A stretch of DNA of 64,000 nt from Meridianimarinicoccus roseus (GCF_003172915.1 NZ_QGKU01000012.1:103587-167586), one strand, 5' to 3'; positions 9,143 to 18,883 are shown, counted from the stretch's first letter. Notes: generated from the letters alone by a model not told the origin. Numbers and translations: made by a program.

Positions 9143-11080
9143 CTAGCCCGGATTGTGCGTGCCCCCGCCTGTGCCCAGCCGGGCGGTCACGTCCACGTCC
9201 TCGTCCAGCTGCGCGACAAGCGCGGCCTCGAGTTCCCGGTTCAGTTCGCGCGCGCGGGCGATGTATTCCGGGTTGTCGCTGGTGGGCACTCCGGGCTTCC
9301 AGACCTTTGCCAGTTCCAGCATCGATTTGCGGTCCAGCTTGAAGTAGAGCTTTTCCAGCTCGGCGGCCTCGAATTCGCTCAACCCCATGTTTTCGAGGAC
9401 ATAGCGGGCGGCACGCAGGCTGCTGTCGAACATCTCGCGGACGATGTCGTTCGCACCGGCGTCATACAGTTCATAGACATGGGTGCGGTCATGGGCGCGC
9501 GCGACGATATGCAGGTCGGGCCGCAGCTTGCGGGCATAGCGCACGATGGTGGTGGAGGCGTGCTTGTCGTCCATTGCAACCACAAGAATGCGCGCGTCCT
9601 CGATCCCGGCGGCATGCAGAAGTTCGGGACGGGTCGGATCGCCCAGAAAACCCTTGAAGCCGAATTGGCGCATCAGCTTGATCGTGGCGAGGTCGTGGTC
9701 GAGCACTGTGGCGCGAAACCCGCTCATCTGGATCATGCGGTTCACGACCTGGCCGAAGCGTCCGATCCCGGCGATGATGATCGGCCCCTGCTGTTCAATC
9801 TCGTCGGCGTCGCGCCCGGCGCGGGGTTCGTGCGCGAGGCGCCGAGTGAGTTGGTCGTAAAGGATGAAGAACAGCGGCGTCAGCAGCATCGACAGCGCGA
9901 TGATCAGGTAAAGCTGTTGCGAGATCGCCGTCCCGAACACGCCGCGCTGAACGCCGAAGCCGATCAGGACGAAACCGAATTCGCCCGCCTGCGCCAGTCC
10001 CAGCGTGAACAGCCAAAGATCGCGCCCACGCAGCCGAAAGATCAGGCCCAGCAGCAATAGCACCGTTCCCTTGGCCAGCATCAGCAGCAGCGTCAGGCCC
10101 AGAAGGCGAAGCGGGTCGCCGAACAGCAGCGCGAAGTTGATCCCTGCGCCCACCGTGATGAAGAACAGCCCCAGCAGCAGCCCCTTGAAGGGTTGAAGGT
10201 CGGCTTCCATTTCATGGCGGAACTCCGAGTTCGCCAGAACCACCCCGGCGAGGAACGTGCCAAGCGCGGGCGACAGGCCGAGGATCAGCATGATGCAGGC
10301 GATCCCGATGACGATGAGCAGTGCGAGCGCAGTGAACATTTCGCGCAGGCGCGAGGCGTGGATATAGCTGAAGACCGGTCGGGTCAGGTAGATGCCGGTC
10401 AGAACGATCCCGCCCATCGCACCCAGCGTCAGCAGCGCGGCGCCCCAACCCGGCAGCGCGTCGACGAAGCCCTGCGCGGTCTGCACGAATTCGGCGACCG
10501 GGGTCGTGGCGGCTTCTGGGCCATGCCCGCCGCCGTGGGTGTCTCCGTGCCCGCTGCCGCCCGCAGCGCCCACCGCCAGAAGCGGGAACAGCGCGAGCAT
10601 CGGGATCACGGCGATGTCCTGCGTCAGCAGCACGGCGAAGGCGGAGCGGCCGCCCTGTGTCCGCATCAGCCCCTTTTCGGTCAGCGTTTGCAGCACGATC
10701 GCGGTGGAGGACAGCGCGAAAGCAAGGCCGACGGCCAGCGCGACCTCCCAGCGCAGGCCCACGGCCATCGCCGCGCCCATCACTGCACCTGTGGTCAGCG
10801 TCAGTTGCAGCCCGCCCAGTCCGAGGAGTTTGTGCCGCATTGCCCAGAGCGCGCGGGGGTCGAGTTCCAGACCGATCAGAAACAGCATCATCACAACGCC
10901 GAACTCGGCGATGTGTTGCAGATCGCGCGTCTCGTTTCCGACCACTCCCAGCACCGGGCCGATGATCACACCGGCCAGCAGGTAGCCCAGCACCGAGCCG
11001 AGCCCAAGCCGCGCCGCCACGGGCACGGCGATCACTGCCGCCAGCAGGTAGATCAGGATCTGGAACAGCAGCATTTCCAT
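9143..11080 (-). CDS. Kef-type monovalent cation:proton antiporter (CPA2)
   Basis: A 645-residue inner-membrane protein. About the first 400 residues form 12 or so transmembrane helices of the Na/H exchanger fold (LGYLLAGVIIGPVLG, FLIGLELDPR, ALSSTAIVLQTL). A glycine/histidine-rich loop interrupts it (GSGHGDTHGGGHGPEA, near residue 180). A cytoplasmic Rossmann RCK/TrkA-N domain follows (IIIAGIGRFGQVVNRM, near residue 435, then TVLDHD). The architecture is that of KefB/KefC/YbaL glutathione- or nucleotide-gated K+ efflux systems. Convergent with cobT, with 21 bp between the stops. No separate KefF/KefG-type partner gene is adjacent. Confidence 0.9.
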   Translation of the reverse strand: MEMLLFQILIYLLAAVIAVPVAARLGLGSVLGYLLAGVIIGPVLGVVGNETRDLQHIAEFGVVMMLFLIGLELDPRALWAMRHKLLGLGGLQLTLTTGAVMGAAMAVGLRWEVALAVGLAFALSSTAIVLQTLTEKGLMRTQGGRSAFAVLLTQDIAVIPMLALFPLLAVGAAGGSGHGDTHGGGHGPEAATTPVAEFVQTAQGFVDALPGWGAALLTLGAMGGIVLTGIYLTRPVFSYIHASRLREMFTALALLIVIGIACIMLILGLSPALGTFLAGVVLANSEFRHEMEADLQPFKGLLLGLFFITVGAGINFALLFGDPLRLLGLTLLLMLAKGTVLLLLGLIFRLRGRDLWLFTLGLAQAGEFGFVLIGFGVQRGVFGTAISQQLYLIIALSMLLTPLFFILYDQLTRRLAHEPRAGRDADEIEQQGPIIIAGIGRFGQVVNRMIQMSGFRATVLDHDLATIKLMRQFGFKGFLGDPTRPELLHAAGIEDARILVVAMDDKHASTTIVRYARKLRPDLHIVARAHDRTHVYELYDAGANDIVREMFDSSLRAARYVLENMGLSEFEAAELEKLYFKLDRKSMLELAKVWKPGVPTSDNPEYIARARELNRELEAALVAQLDEDVDVTARLGTGGGTHNPG

Positions 11081-11231
11081 GGATGGCTCTCCGGTGGCCG
11101 GTGTCTTCGGCCACGCTTACGCCATGACCCTTGGAAAGCGCCCTGTCCACGTGCGTACATGACGGGCAGAGCCGACTAAAGGCCAGTGTCGCGCACGTTT
11201 CAAGGGCAGGCTGCCCGATTGTGCGGCGTCA

Positions 11232-13154
11232 TCAGCCCCGTGGCATGGTCAGCGTCAGGGTGCGGCCCGACTTGACGTAGTTGAGCCGCCCGTCGCTGAT
11301 CCCGGCTACACGGCCGCCATCGACGCGGTCGCCGACGGACACGTTGATGACCCGGCCCGAGGGCAGGCGCACAAGTGCGCGCGGGCTGCGCGAGCTGCCG
11401 AAGGTACCCAGCAGGTTCACCTCGGCCAGGTTGAGGCGGGCATTGGTGGTGGCCCGGTCGGTCGCCGCCTTTGGCGAGGTGTTGCGCGGTGTCTCCACCT
11501 CGGTCGCGGCGATGGAGGCGACCGGGGTACGCGCTGCGGCGGCCTTGAAGGCGGCCAGTTTCTGCGCGCTGCGTGCGGTCGGACGTGGTCCGAGTGCGAC
11601 GGCCTGGGCGGTCGCGGGCGCGGCGACGGCGGCCTCGCTTTCCTGCGCCGAAGCGGGGCGTGGCCGAGGTGCGAAAAGGGCCAGTTCGGTTTCCGTCTTG
11701 CCGCCCAGCCGGTCACGCTCGAAACGTTCGGTCAGCCGGTCGGGGCGCAGGCGCGGCTCCAGCCGCCGCAGCGGGTCGTCCTCGGGCAGGTCGGCCCGTC
11801 GCAGCACCGTGACCGTCTCGGGTTCGATCCGTTCGGGGCGCGGCCGGGTCTGCGCGGGCGGCGAACCGGCCACCACGAGGAACCCGTCGGGCGACCGGCG
11901 GCCCTCAGCGCTGGGGCGGATCAGGCCGTTCTCGTCCACGACATAGACCTGCGCGGGCGGCCCGGGCGGGGTGAGCGTGGTCGCGGCCGCAACGGCGCCG
12001 GGCGGGGTTTCGGCCTGGTCCAGCGCCAGCGCATCGGTGCGGAACGACGGATCGATGCCGGGCAAGGTCAGTCCGTCGATGAACGCCCGCGCGGCCGGAG
12101 CGGTCAGAACCGGCGGCGGGGTGAAGAAGGTTGCGATCTCGTCCATGCCGACGGGCACGTCCATCCGGGCAAGTTCCGGCGCGGGAACCCGCGCGGCGGT
12201 CGCGCCGGGTTGCGACGTGTCGCGACCCGGCAGGTCGGGAAGCGCTGCTCGTACTGGGGCTGTTGCGGGCTGCGGCGCGGGCAAAGCCGCCTCCTGCTGC
12301 GTATCGCGCGTCGGCGCGGTGACATCGGCGGCGATCAGGGGCGCAGGCAGCGCGGCAGGCGCGTCCGGTGCGCCGGTGCGCAGTGCAAGCCCGCCAAGAC
12401 CCAGCGCTAGAAGCCCGACCAGTGCGGCAAGTCGGCGGGTCCCGCGCGGCAACGGGCCGGGCCGTCGCACCCTGCGGGCGCGTGGCGTGCTTTCGTCCTC
12501 GGGGAGTGGAGCGAGGTGGGCGGGATCGCGCCGGGCCGCATCAAGCGCGCGGGCGCGCGCCGGTGCCGGGGGGGCGTGCGCCTCGGCTGTGCTGACGTCC
12601 GTCTGCACCCCTTGCATTTCGGTGGGCGCGACCGGAGCCGTTTTGCCGACGGGTTCGGGACGGCCCAGCATCGCAGGCCGGTCCGTTGCCCGCCCGCCCT
12701 CCACCGGGCTGCGAACGCATCCGAACCATGCCGCCTTGTCCATGCCGCCGGTCTGCGGCGCGGCAAGACATCCGGCCGGGACCACCTTGAGTGCCTGAAG
12801 GAAGTTTTCTGTTTCGGCCAGCACTGCCACCGGCACCGCCGCTTCGTGGCGCGTGCCGGACGCCTCGTGCCAGTCCGTGCGCAGTGCTGCCGCGTCTGAC
12901 CCGCCCGGGTCTGGCACGTCCTCGCCCGGCGGTGGGTCCTGCGCGCCCAAGCGGCGGCGGCGGCGGATCTGGTCTTCGGGCAGCACAACGGCAACGGGCG
13001 CGCCGACCGCCGGGGTTAGCAGTGCCGCCAGTTCGCGCGGCAAAGCCGCCGCGCCGGTTTCGGCAGCGGTACCCAGAGAGTGCCACGCGGCCCCGTCCCA
13101 GAGGTGAAGCGCGGCGCGGTCTCCCGAAAGGTCGAGCGCGTATAGTCGTGTCAT
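11232..13154 (-). CDS. Large disordered single-pass membrane protein with GspC/PilP-like C-terminus
   Basis: A 640-residue protein of uncertain function. The N-terminus (MTRLYALDLSGDRAALHLWD) looks like a compact actin-like or PilM-like start. Residues about 240-262 (LAALVGLLALGLGGLALRTG) form one transmembrane helix after a basic stretch. Some 300 residues follow that are rich in Pro, Ala and Arg and probably disordered. The last 60 residues (LLGTFGSSRSPRALVRLPSG, then VGDRVDGGRVAGISDGRLNYV) have the beta-rich look of GspC/PilP-type inner-membrane clamps. I do not recognise a named family for the whole protein. It is a single gene, divergent from the SIMPL protein gene. Confidence 0.75.
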   Translation of the reverse strand: MTRLYALDLSGDRAALHLWDGAAWHSLGTAAETGAAALPRELAALLTPAVGAPVAVVLPEDQIRRRRRLGAQDPPPGEDVPDPGGSDAAALRTDWHEASGTRHEAAVPVAVLAETENFLQALKVVPAGCLAAPQTGGMDKAAWFGCVRSPVEGGRATDRPAMLGRPEPVGKTAPVAPTEMQGVQTDVSTAEAHAPPAPARARALDAARRDPAHLAPLPEDESTPRARRVRRPGPLPRGTRRLAALVGLLALGLGGLALRTGAPDAPAALPAPLIAADVTAPTRDTQQEAALPAPQPATAPVRAALPDLPGRDTSQPGATAARVPAPELARMDVPVGMDEIATFFTPPPVLTAPAARAFIDGLTLPGIDPSFRTDALALDQAETPPGAVAAATTLTPPGPPAQVYVVDENGLIRPSAEGRRSPDGFLVVAGSPPAQTRPRPERIEPETVTVLRRADLPEDDPLRRLEPRLRPDRLTERFERDRLGGKTETELALFAPRPRPASAQESEAAVAAPATAQAVALGPRPTARSAQKLAAFKAAAARTPVASIAATEVETPRNTSPKAATDRATTNARLNLAEVNLLGTFGSSRSPRALVRLPSGRVINVSVGDRVDGGRVAGISDGRLNYVKSGRTLTLTMPRG

Positions 13155-13294
13155 GTGCCTGCCGGGCCCTTGGCCGCGATCTTTGTCTCTGCTCTTGTGG
13201 ACACTCTAGCAAAAAAATGGGGTTTAGATAGACGCAAACGCCATGACATGGGCCAGAGCCCCGCGCTTCGGCCCCATTTTCAGGAGATATCCCG

Positions 13295-13996
13295 ATGTTC
13301 CGATACATTCTTGCCGCGTGCGCAGCCGTGGTCGCGCTGGCCGGTCCGCTGACCGCGCAGGACGCAGGCCCCGCGCGGGTGATCACCGTGACCGGCGAAG
13401 GCGCGGTGCGCGCGGCGCCCGATATGGTAACGTTGCGCCTTGGCGTGCTGGCCGAGGGGCGTACCGCCAGCGACGCGATCGACCGGATGAGTGCGGATGC
13501 CGCGCGGCTTCTGGCAGCGCTGGACGCGGCAGGTGTGCCGGCCACCGACGTGCAGACCACGATGCTGGACCTGCGTCCGATCCGGGAGCAGAACGCGGCC
13601 GAACCGCGCCGCGCGCTGCGCATCACCGGCTTCGAGGCCGAAACGCAGGTCAGCGTCACTTCGACAGACATGGCCGGGTTGGGTGATCTGTTCGACCGCG
13701 TGCTGGAAGCCGGGGCGAACCGGGTGTCGGGGATCAGCTTCGGCTTGCAAGATACAGAAAACGCGATGAATCAAGCGCGGGCCGCCGCCGTGCGCGATGC
13801 CGTGTCGAAGGCGCGGGTCTATGCCGACGCGGCGGGCGTACCACTGGGCGCGGTGCTGCGGATCACCGATGCGCCAGGCGCGTCGCCGTTCGACGCAGCT
13901 CCGCGCATGATGGCTGCGGAGGGCGCGATGCCGATAGCGCCGGGCAGCCTGCGCCTGACGGCGCAGGTTTCGGTGACGCTCGCGATCGGCGAGTAA
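13295..13996 (+). CDS. SIMPL (DUF541) domain periplasmic protein
   Basis: A 233-residue protein with a signal peptide (MFRYILAACAAVVALAGPLTAQ). The SIMPL domain follows: VITVTGEGAVRAAPDMVTLRLGV, given here in parts as the start VITVTGEG and APDMVTLRLG, and later VSGISFGLQDTENA. Family members are periplasmic or surface proteins of poorly defined function, some induced by oxidative stress. The ATG at 13295 follows an AGGAGATATCCCG ribosome-binding site. Convergent with metY. Confidence 0.9.
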   Translation: MFRYILAACAAVVALAGPLTAQDAGPARVITVTGEGAVRAAPDMVTLRLGVLAEGRTASDAIDRMSADAARLLAALDAAGVPATDVQTTMLDLRPIREQNAAEPRRALRITGFEAETQVSVTSTDMAGLGDLFDRVLEAGANRVSGISFGLQDTENAMNQARAAAVRDAVSKARVYADAAGVPLGAVLRITDAPGASPFDAAPRMMAAEGAMPIAPGSLRLTAQVSVTLAIGE

Positions 13997-14036
13997 AGCC
14001 CGCCGGTCGCGTGTCGGCCTGACGCACCCGCGCGGT

Positions 14037-15326
14037 TCAGGCTGTGGCGCGGTCCAGCGCCTGGTCAAGATCGGCGATCAGGTCGTCCGCGTCCTCGATC
14101 CCGATGGACAGGCGCACCACGTTCGGCGCGGCCCCGGCAGCGACCTGCTGCGCTTCGGTCAGCTGACGGTGCGTGGTGGAGGCGGAATGGATGATCAGTG
14201 ACCGCGTATCTCCGAGGTTGGCGACATGGCTGAAGATCTCGACCGAATCGACCAGCTTCACGCAGGCTTCGTAGCCGCCCTTCACCGCGAAGGTGAACAG
14301 CGCTCCCGCGCCGCGCGGGCAGACCTTGAGCCCCCGGTCATGATAGGGGGACGAGGGCAGCCCGGCATAGGTCACGAAATCCACGCGCGGGTCCTGTTCA
14401 AGCCAGGCCGCGACCTTCACCGCGTTCTCGACATGGCGCTGCATCCGCAGGCTCAGTGTCTCGATCCCCATAAGCGTGTAGTGCGCTGCCTGCGGGTTCA
14501 TCGTCATCCCGAGGTCGCGCAGCCCGATGGCGATGCCGTGGAACGTGTAGGCGAGCGGGCCGAAGGTCTCGTGGAATTTCAGTCCGTGATAGGCGGGCTC
14601 GGGCGCGCTGAGCGATGGGAACTTGTCAGACGCGGACCAGTCGAACGCGCCGCTGTCCACGATGCAGCCGCCCGTGACGGTACCGTTGCCGGTAAGGTAC
14701 TTGGTGGTCGAATGCACCACCAGCGTCGCGCCGTATTCGATGGGTCGGCACAGGTACGGCGTGGCCGAGGTGTTGTCCACGATCAGTGGCAACCCGACCT
14801 TGTTCGCAATGCCCGCAATCGTCTCTAGGTCGGTGACGTAACCGCCCGGGTTGGCGATCGATTCGCAAAAAATCGCGCGGGTGTTTTCATCGATCGCGGC
14901 CTCGACCGCGGCGAGATCGTCGAAATCGACGAAGGTTGCGGACCAGCCGAAGCGGCGGATCGTCTGGCTGAACTGCGTGACCGTCCCGCCATAGAGCCGC
15001 GTCGACACGACGATGTTGCAGCCCGGCTGCATCAGCGGGAACAGCGCCATGATCTGCGCCGCGTGCCCGGACGAACAGCACACCGCGCCCGCGCCGCCTT
15101 CCAGCGTCGCGATGCGTTCCTGCAGCACCGCGACCGTCGGGTTGGTCAGCCGCGAATAGATGAACCCGACCTCCTGAAGGTTGAAAAGCGCGGCGGCGTG
15201 GTCCGCATCTCGGAACACGTAGGCGGTGGTCTGGTAGATCGGCGTCTGGCGCGCGCCGGTGGCCGGATCGGGCCGCGCGCCCGCGTGGATCTGCAGCGTG
15301 TCGAAGCCCTTGGGCTGGCTGGTCAT
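14037..15326 (-). CDS. metY: O-acetylhomoserine aminocarboxypropyltransferase (sulfhydrylase)
   Basis: A 429-residue PLP enzyme of the Cys/Met metabolism family. It converts O-acetylhomoserine plus sulfide or methanethiol to homocysteine or methionine. Landmarks are the N-terminus GFDTLQIHAGARPDPATGAR, YSRLTNPT, CSSGHAAQIMAL, and the PLP-lysine motif VVHSTTKYLTGNGTV. The ATG at 15326 (MTSQPKGF) has the ribosome-binding site GGGGGAG and gives the family length; the upstream extension has no similarity. The leader (about 160 bp shared with the divergent transporter) was compared by eye with SAM-II riboswitch features and no match was found. Confidence 0.92.
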   Translation of the reverse strand: MTSQPKGFDTLQIHAGARPDPATGARQTPIYQTTAYVFRDADHAAALFNLQEVGFIYSRLTNPTVAVLQERIATLEGGAGAVCCSSGHAAQIMALFPLMQPGCNIVVSTRLYGGTVTQFSQTIRRFGWSATFVDFDDLAAVEAAIDENTRAIFCESIANPGGYVTDLETIAGIANKVGLPLIVDNTSATPYLCRPIEYGATLVVHSTTKYLTGNGTVTGGCIVDSGAFDWSASDKFPSLSAPEPAYHGLKFHETFGPLAYTFHGIAIGLRDLGMTMNPQAAHYTLMGIETLSLRMQRHVENAVKVAAWLEQDPRVDFVTYAGLPSSPYHDRGLKVCPRGAGALFTFAVKGGYEACVKLVDSVEIFSHVANLGDTRSLIIHSASTTHRQLTEAQQVAAGAAPNVVRLSIGIEDADDLIADLDQALDRATA

Positions 15327-15489
15327 GTTTTGCTCCCCCGTTGGTGATATCGGTCGCACAGCAGTAGGACATTGCCTTTCGCCTGCCAAGCTGGCCCGCG
15401 TCATCGCAGGTTGAACGCGGCGCTTTCCCTGCCTAACGTGACGTCGGGCCCCGCGCTGCCGGGGCGACGAGGAAACATCGGATATCCAT

Positions 15490-16680
15490 ATGACTTTCAC
15501 GACCTCCGCCCGTTCCGCCCCGCTTGCGGTCCTGCTGTGGGCCGCGCTGTGCGCCGCCGCCGCGCAGGCCGAGATCCGCATCGCCCATGTCTATGGAAAG
15601 ACCGGGCCACTCGAAGCCTATGCCGCGCAGTCCCACACCGGGCTGATGATGGGACTGGAATATGCCACCGGCGGCACGATGACTGTGAACGGCGAGACAC
15701 TGGTGGTGATCGAGAAGGATACCCAGCTCGACCCGGCGCGCGGCCGCGCGCTGCTTGAAGAGGCCTACGGCGATGATGGCGCGGCACTTGCCGTGGGGCC
15801 GGTCAGTTCCGGTGTCGCGCTGGCGATGCTGCCGGTGGCCGAGGAATACGAAAGGCTGCTTATCGTGGAACCGGCGGTGGCCGACTCGATCACCGGCACG
15901 AACTGGAACCGCTACGTGTTCCGCACCGGGCGCAATTCCAGCCAGGATGCCATCGCCAACGCCGTCGCGCTTGGCGCGCCGGGCGTCAAGATCGCCACGC
16001 TGGCACAGGATTATGCCTTCGGGCGCGACGGCGTCGCCGCCTTCCGCGAGGCGCTGGTCGGCACCGGGGCGGAGTTGGTTCACGAGGAATACGTGCCCAG
16101 CGACACAACCGACTTCACCGCCGCAGCTGAGCGGATCTTTACCACCATGAAAGACATGGAGGGCGACAAGAAGCTGTTCCTGATCTGGGCGGGTGCGGGC
16201 AATCCCATGAGCAAGATCAACGCGATGGAACCGGACCGCTTCGGCGTCGAGATCGCGACCGGGGGCAACATTCTCGCGGCGCTGGCTGCCTACAAGGAAT
16301 TGCCGGGCATGGAAGGGGCGACCTATTACTACCACGACATCCCGGACAACCCGGTCAACGACTGGCTGGTGGCCGAGCATCAGGCGCGCTTCGGCACGCC
16401 GCCGGATTTCTTTACCGCTGGTGGCATGGCGGCGGGCATCGCGGTGGTCGAGGCGCTGCGCAAGGCCGGCAGCACTGACACAGAGGCGCTGATCGCGGCG
16501 ATGGAAGGCATGGAATGGCAGACGCCCAAGGGCACGATGCGTTTCCGGCCCGAGGATCATCAGGCGCTGCAATCCATGTATCACTTCAGGATCCGCGTCG
16601 ATCCCGCGGTGGACTGGGCAATCCCCGAACTGGTGCGCGAACTTGGGATCGACGATCTGCCGATCCCGCTGCGCAACTGA
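15490..16680 (+). CDS. ABC transporter substrate-binding protein, branched-chain amino acid/amide type
   Basis: A 396-residue periplasmic binding protein (LivJ/LivK/UrtA superfamily). A signal peptide ends in AAAAQA near residue 24, and the mature start is EIRIAHVYGKTGPLEAYA. The type I periplasmic-binding fold follows, with ALAVGPVSSGVALAMLPVAEE and DPARGRALLEEAYGDDGA. It is the first gene of a five-gene operon with two ATPases and two permeases of the LivFGHM type. Its leader contains a 10-bp stem with a GG bulge (15442-15469) just before the Shine-Dalgarno AGGAAA. The substrate is not predictable from this alone. Confidence 0.9.
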   Translation: MTFTTSARSAPLAVLLWAALCAAAAQAEIRIAHVYGKTGPLEAYAAQSHTGLMMGLEYATGGTMTVNGETLVVIEKDTQLDPARGRALLEEAYGDDGAALAVGPVSSGVALAMLPVAEEYERLLIVEPAVADSITGTNWNRYVFRTGRNSSQDAIANAVALGAPGVKIATLAQDYAFGRDGVAAFREALVGTGAELVHEEYVPSDTTDFTAAAERIFTTMKDMEGDKKLFLIWAGAGNPMSKINAMEPDRFGVEIATGGNILAALAAYKELPGMEGATYYYHDIPDNPVNDWLVAEHQARFGTPPDFFTAGGMAAGIAVVEALRKAGSTDTEALIAAMEGMEWQTPKGTMRFRPEDHQALQSMYHFRIRVDPAVDWAIPELVRELGIDDLPIPLRN

Positions 16681-16689
16681 CTGCGCCGG

Positions 16690-17442
16690 ATGCTTGAAAC
16701 CCGTGACCTCAGCGTGCGGTTCGGCGGCCATCTGGCCGTCGACGCCGTATCGTGCCGGTTCCGGCCGGGAGAACTGACGGCGATCGTCGGGCCGAACGGC
16801 GCGGGCAAGACGACGTGTTTCAACCTGATCTCGGGGCAGGTGGCGCCGACATCGGGGCGTGTGCTGCTGGAGGGTGCGGACATCACGCGCCTGTCACCGG
16901 CCGCGCGCACCCGGCGTGGCATCGGGCGCGGCTTTCAGCAGACAAACCTGTTTCCCGGCCTCGGCGTGGCCGAGAACATCCGTCTTGCGGTGCAGGCCAG
17001 CAGACGCAAGGGCGGCGCGCTGCTGCGGCTTGCTGCCGCCGACCGAACCACCGCGCGCGCGACGACGGATATCCTGGAAAGGGTGCAGATGGCGCATCTG
17101 TCGAAGCGGCTGGCGGCCGAACTGGCGCATGGCGATCAGCGCAAGCTGGAGGTGGCGATGCTGATGGCGCTCGAACCGAACGTCTACATGTTCGACGAAC
17201 CGACGGCGGGCATGTCCGCCGAAGAAGCCCCAGTGGTGCTGTCGCTGATCGACAGCCTGCGCCGTGACGGCGGCAAGTGCGTTCTTCTGGTGGAACACAA
17301 GCTGGACGTCATCCGCGCACTGGCGGACCGGATCATCGTTTTGCACAACGGCCGCCTTGTGGCCGATGGCGCACCCGCCCGGGTGATGGAGATGGACATC
17401 GTGCAGGACGCGTATCTGGGGCAGGGGCTGGCCAATGTCTGA
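16690..17442 (+). CDS. ABC transporter ATP-binding protein, LivG type
   Basis: A 250-residue ATPase. Walker A is GPNGAGKT (residues 34-41), the Q-loop is around FQQTNLFPGLGVAENI, the signature is the atypical LAHGDQR (145-150) normal for LivG/UrtD, and Walker B is VYMFDEPTAGM (from 164). It energises import through the LivHM permeases encoded downstream. It starts 9 bp after the binding-protein gene and overlaps the next ATPase gene by 8 bp, so the operon is tightly coupled. Confidence 0.93.
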   Translation: MLETRDLSVRFGGHLAVDAVSCRFRPGELTAIVGPNGAGKTTCFNLISGQVAPTSGRVLLEGADITRLSPAARTRRGIGRGFQQTNLFPGLGVAENIRLAVQASRRKGGALLRLAAADRTTARATTDILERVQMAHLSKRLAAELAHGDQRKLEVAMLMALEPNVYMFDEPTAGMSAEEAPVVLSLIDSLRRDGGKCVLLVEHKLDVIRALADRIIVLHNGRLVADGAPARVMEMDIVQDAYLGQGLANV

Positions 17443-18883
17443 CAAGGACGACACTGAACGCGTGCACCTGCGGGTGGATCGGCTGGCCGCCGCCATGGAC
17501 GCGGCCCGGGCCCGCGCCCGCGGCGAGGTGCCGGCTCCTGCGCCGGGCAACGTGGGCGAAATCCCTGCGTCGCAGCCGTCGCTCCCGGAAGCTTCCGATG
17601 AATCCCCCGCACCGCCCAATCCGACCGCCCCTGCTGCGCCTTTCGGTAATGAGGACTCGGGTGCTCCGGCCATGGAAAAGCCCGCGCCGGGGATCGGCCC
17701 GGCGGGCTCGTCCTACCCACATGAACCCGAACCTGCATGGCCTGTCCCGACGCAGCCGGACAGTGCACAGCCGGACTGTCAGCCTCAGCTGTCGGCCGAT
17801 GCCGACCTGTCCGGCCAAGCAGATCCGCCCGGCGACGCGCCGCAGGCTGACGTGTCGGCGGCATCGGTCCCGCAGGATGGTACGGTGCCCGACCCGATGC
17901 CCGGTGACGCTGCGCCCTTAGAGCCTTTGCCGGACGCCACAGCGGGGCCTGTCCCGGCTGAAGCTTCGCATTCGCCCGACCCGGGTTCCGACCCTCGGAC
18001 CGAACCATTGATCCTCACGCCGGATTTCACGGCGCCGCCGCCCCGGCCTTCGCTCGATCCGCTGGACGATCGGACGCGCGCGGATTTTCCGGCTGCCGGC
18101 CCGATCGGCGCGGCAGCGGCTGTGCCGCACCCTGCCGTGCCGCCCGCGCCGCGCCCCGCGGGGCCGGTGCTGCTGTCGCTTGAGGGCGTGCGCACGGATA
18201 TCGGCCGCTATCATATCCTTGGCGATGTCGGCTTTGACGTCCCGACAGGCGCTGTCACGATGCTGCTGGGCCGCAACGGCGTCGGCAAGACTACAACGCT
18301 ACGCACGATCATGGGCCTTTGGCGCGCCCGAAGCGGCGAGATCCGTTTCGCCGGCAACCGCATCGAACGCTGGCCCACGCACCGCATTGCGCGCGCCGGG
18401 GTCGGGTATGTGCCCGAATCCATGGCTATATTCGGCGATCTCACCGTCGCCGAGAACGTGGCGTTGGGGTCAGTGTCGAAGCGGGTACCGACGGACCGTC
18501 TGGACTGGCTGTTCAGCCTGTTTCCGCCGTTGGCGACGTTCTGGCGCGCCCCGGCCGGCAACCTGTCGGGCGGGCAGAAACAGATGCTGGCCCTTGCCCG
18601 CGCTCTTGTCCAGAAGCGCAGGCTCTACCTGATCGACGAGCCGACCAAGGGCCTCGCGCCGACCGTCGTGGACACCGTGGTCGCGGCGCTGCGCGATCTC
18701 AAGCTGCAAGGGGCGACCGTGCTGATGGTGGAACAGAATTTTGCGGTGGCGCGCGCGCTTGGCGATCGTTGCGTCGTGATGGATGACGGCAGGGTCACCT
18801 GGAGCGGCGTGATGGCCGATCTTGCGCAAGACGCGGCGTTGCAGACCCGCCTGATGGGCCTGAGCCTCGGGGTGGACGCATGA
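17435..18883 (+). CDS. ABC transporter ATP-binding protein, LivF type, with long disordered N-terminal extension
   Basis: A 482-residue protein. Residues from about 245 onward are a complete LivF ATPase: Walker A GRNGVGKTTT, signature NLSGGQKQMLALARAL, Walker B LYLIDEPTKGL. Residues 1-245 are unlike any LivF. They start with a charged helix (HLRVDRLAAAMDAARARARG) and continue as Pro/Ala/Asp/Gly-rich low complexity. LivF proteins are normally about 230-240 aa. The extension is in frame and begins at an ATG overlapping livG, with no good internal start with a ribosome-binding site seen near codon 245. It is therefore probably translated. Function of the extension is unknown. Confidence 0.88.
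   Translation: MSDKDDTERVHLRVDRLAAAMDAARARARGEVPAPAPGNVGEIPASQPSLPEASDESPAPPNPTAPAAPFGNEDSGAPAMEKPAPGIGPAGSSYPHEPEPAWPVPTQPDSAQPDCQPQLSADADLSGQADPPGDAPQADVSAASVPQDGTVPDPMPGDAAPLEPLPDATAGPVPAEASHSPDPGSDPRTEPLILTPDFTAPPPRPSLDPLDDRTRADFPAAGPIGAAAAVPHPAVPPAPRPAGPVLLSLEGVRTDIGRYHILGDVGFDVPTGAVTMLLGRNGVGKTTTLRTIMGLWRARSGEIRFAGNRIERWPTHRIARAGVGYVPESMAIFGDLTVAENVALGSVSKRVPTDRLDWLFSLFPPLATFWRAPAGNLSGGQKQMLALARALVQKRRLYLIDEPTKGLAPTVVDTVVAALRDLKLQGATVLMVEQNFAVARALGDRCVVMDDGRVTWSGVMADLAQDAALQTRLMGLSLGVDA

Noticed and set aside
15327..15489. SAM-II riboswitch upstream of metY
   Set aside because: The leader lacks the pseudoknot sequence pattern of SAM-II by eye; a covariance-model search would settle it.
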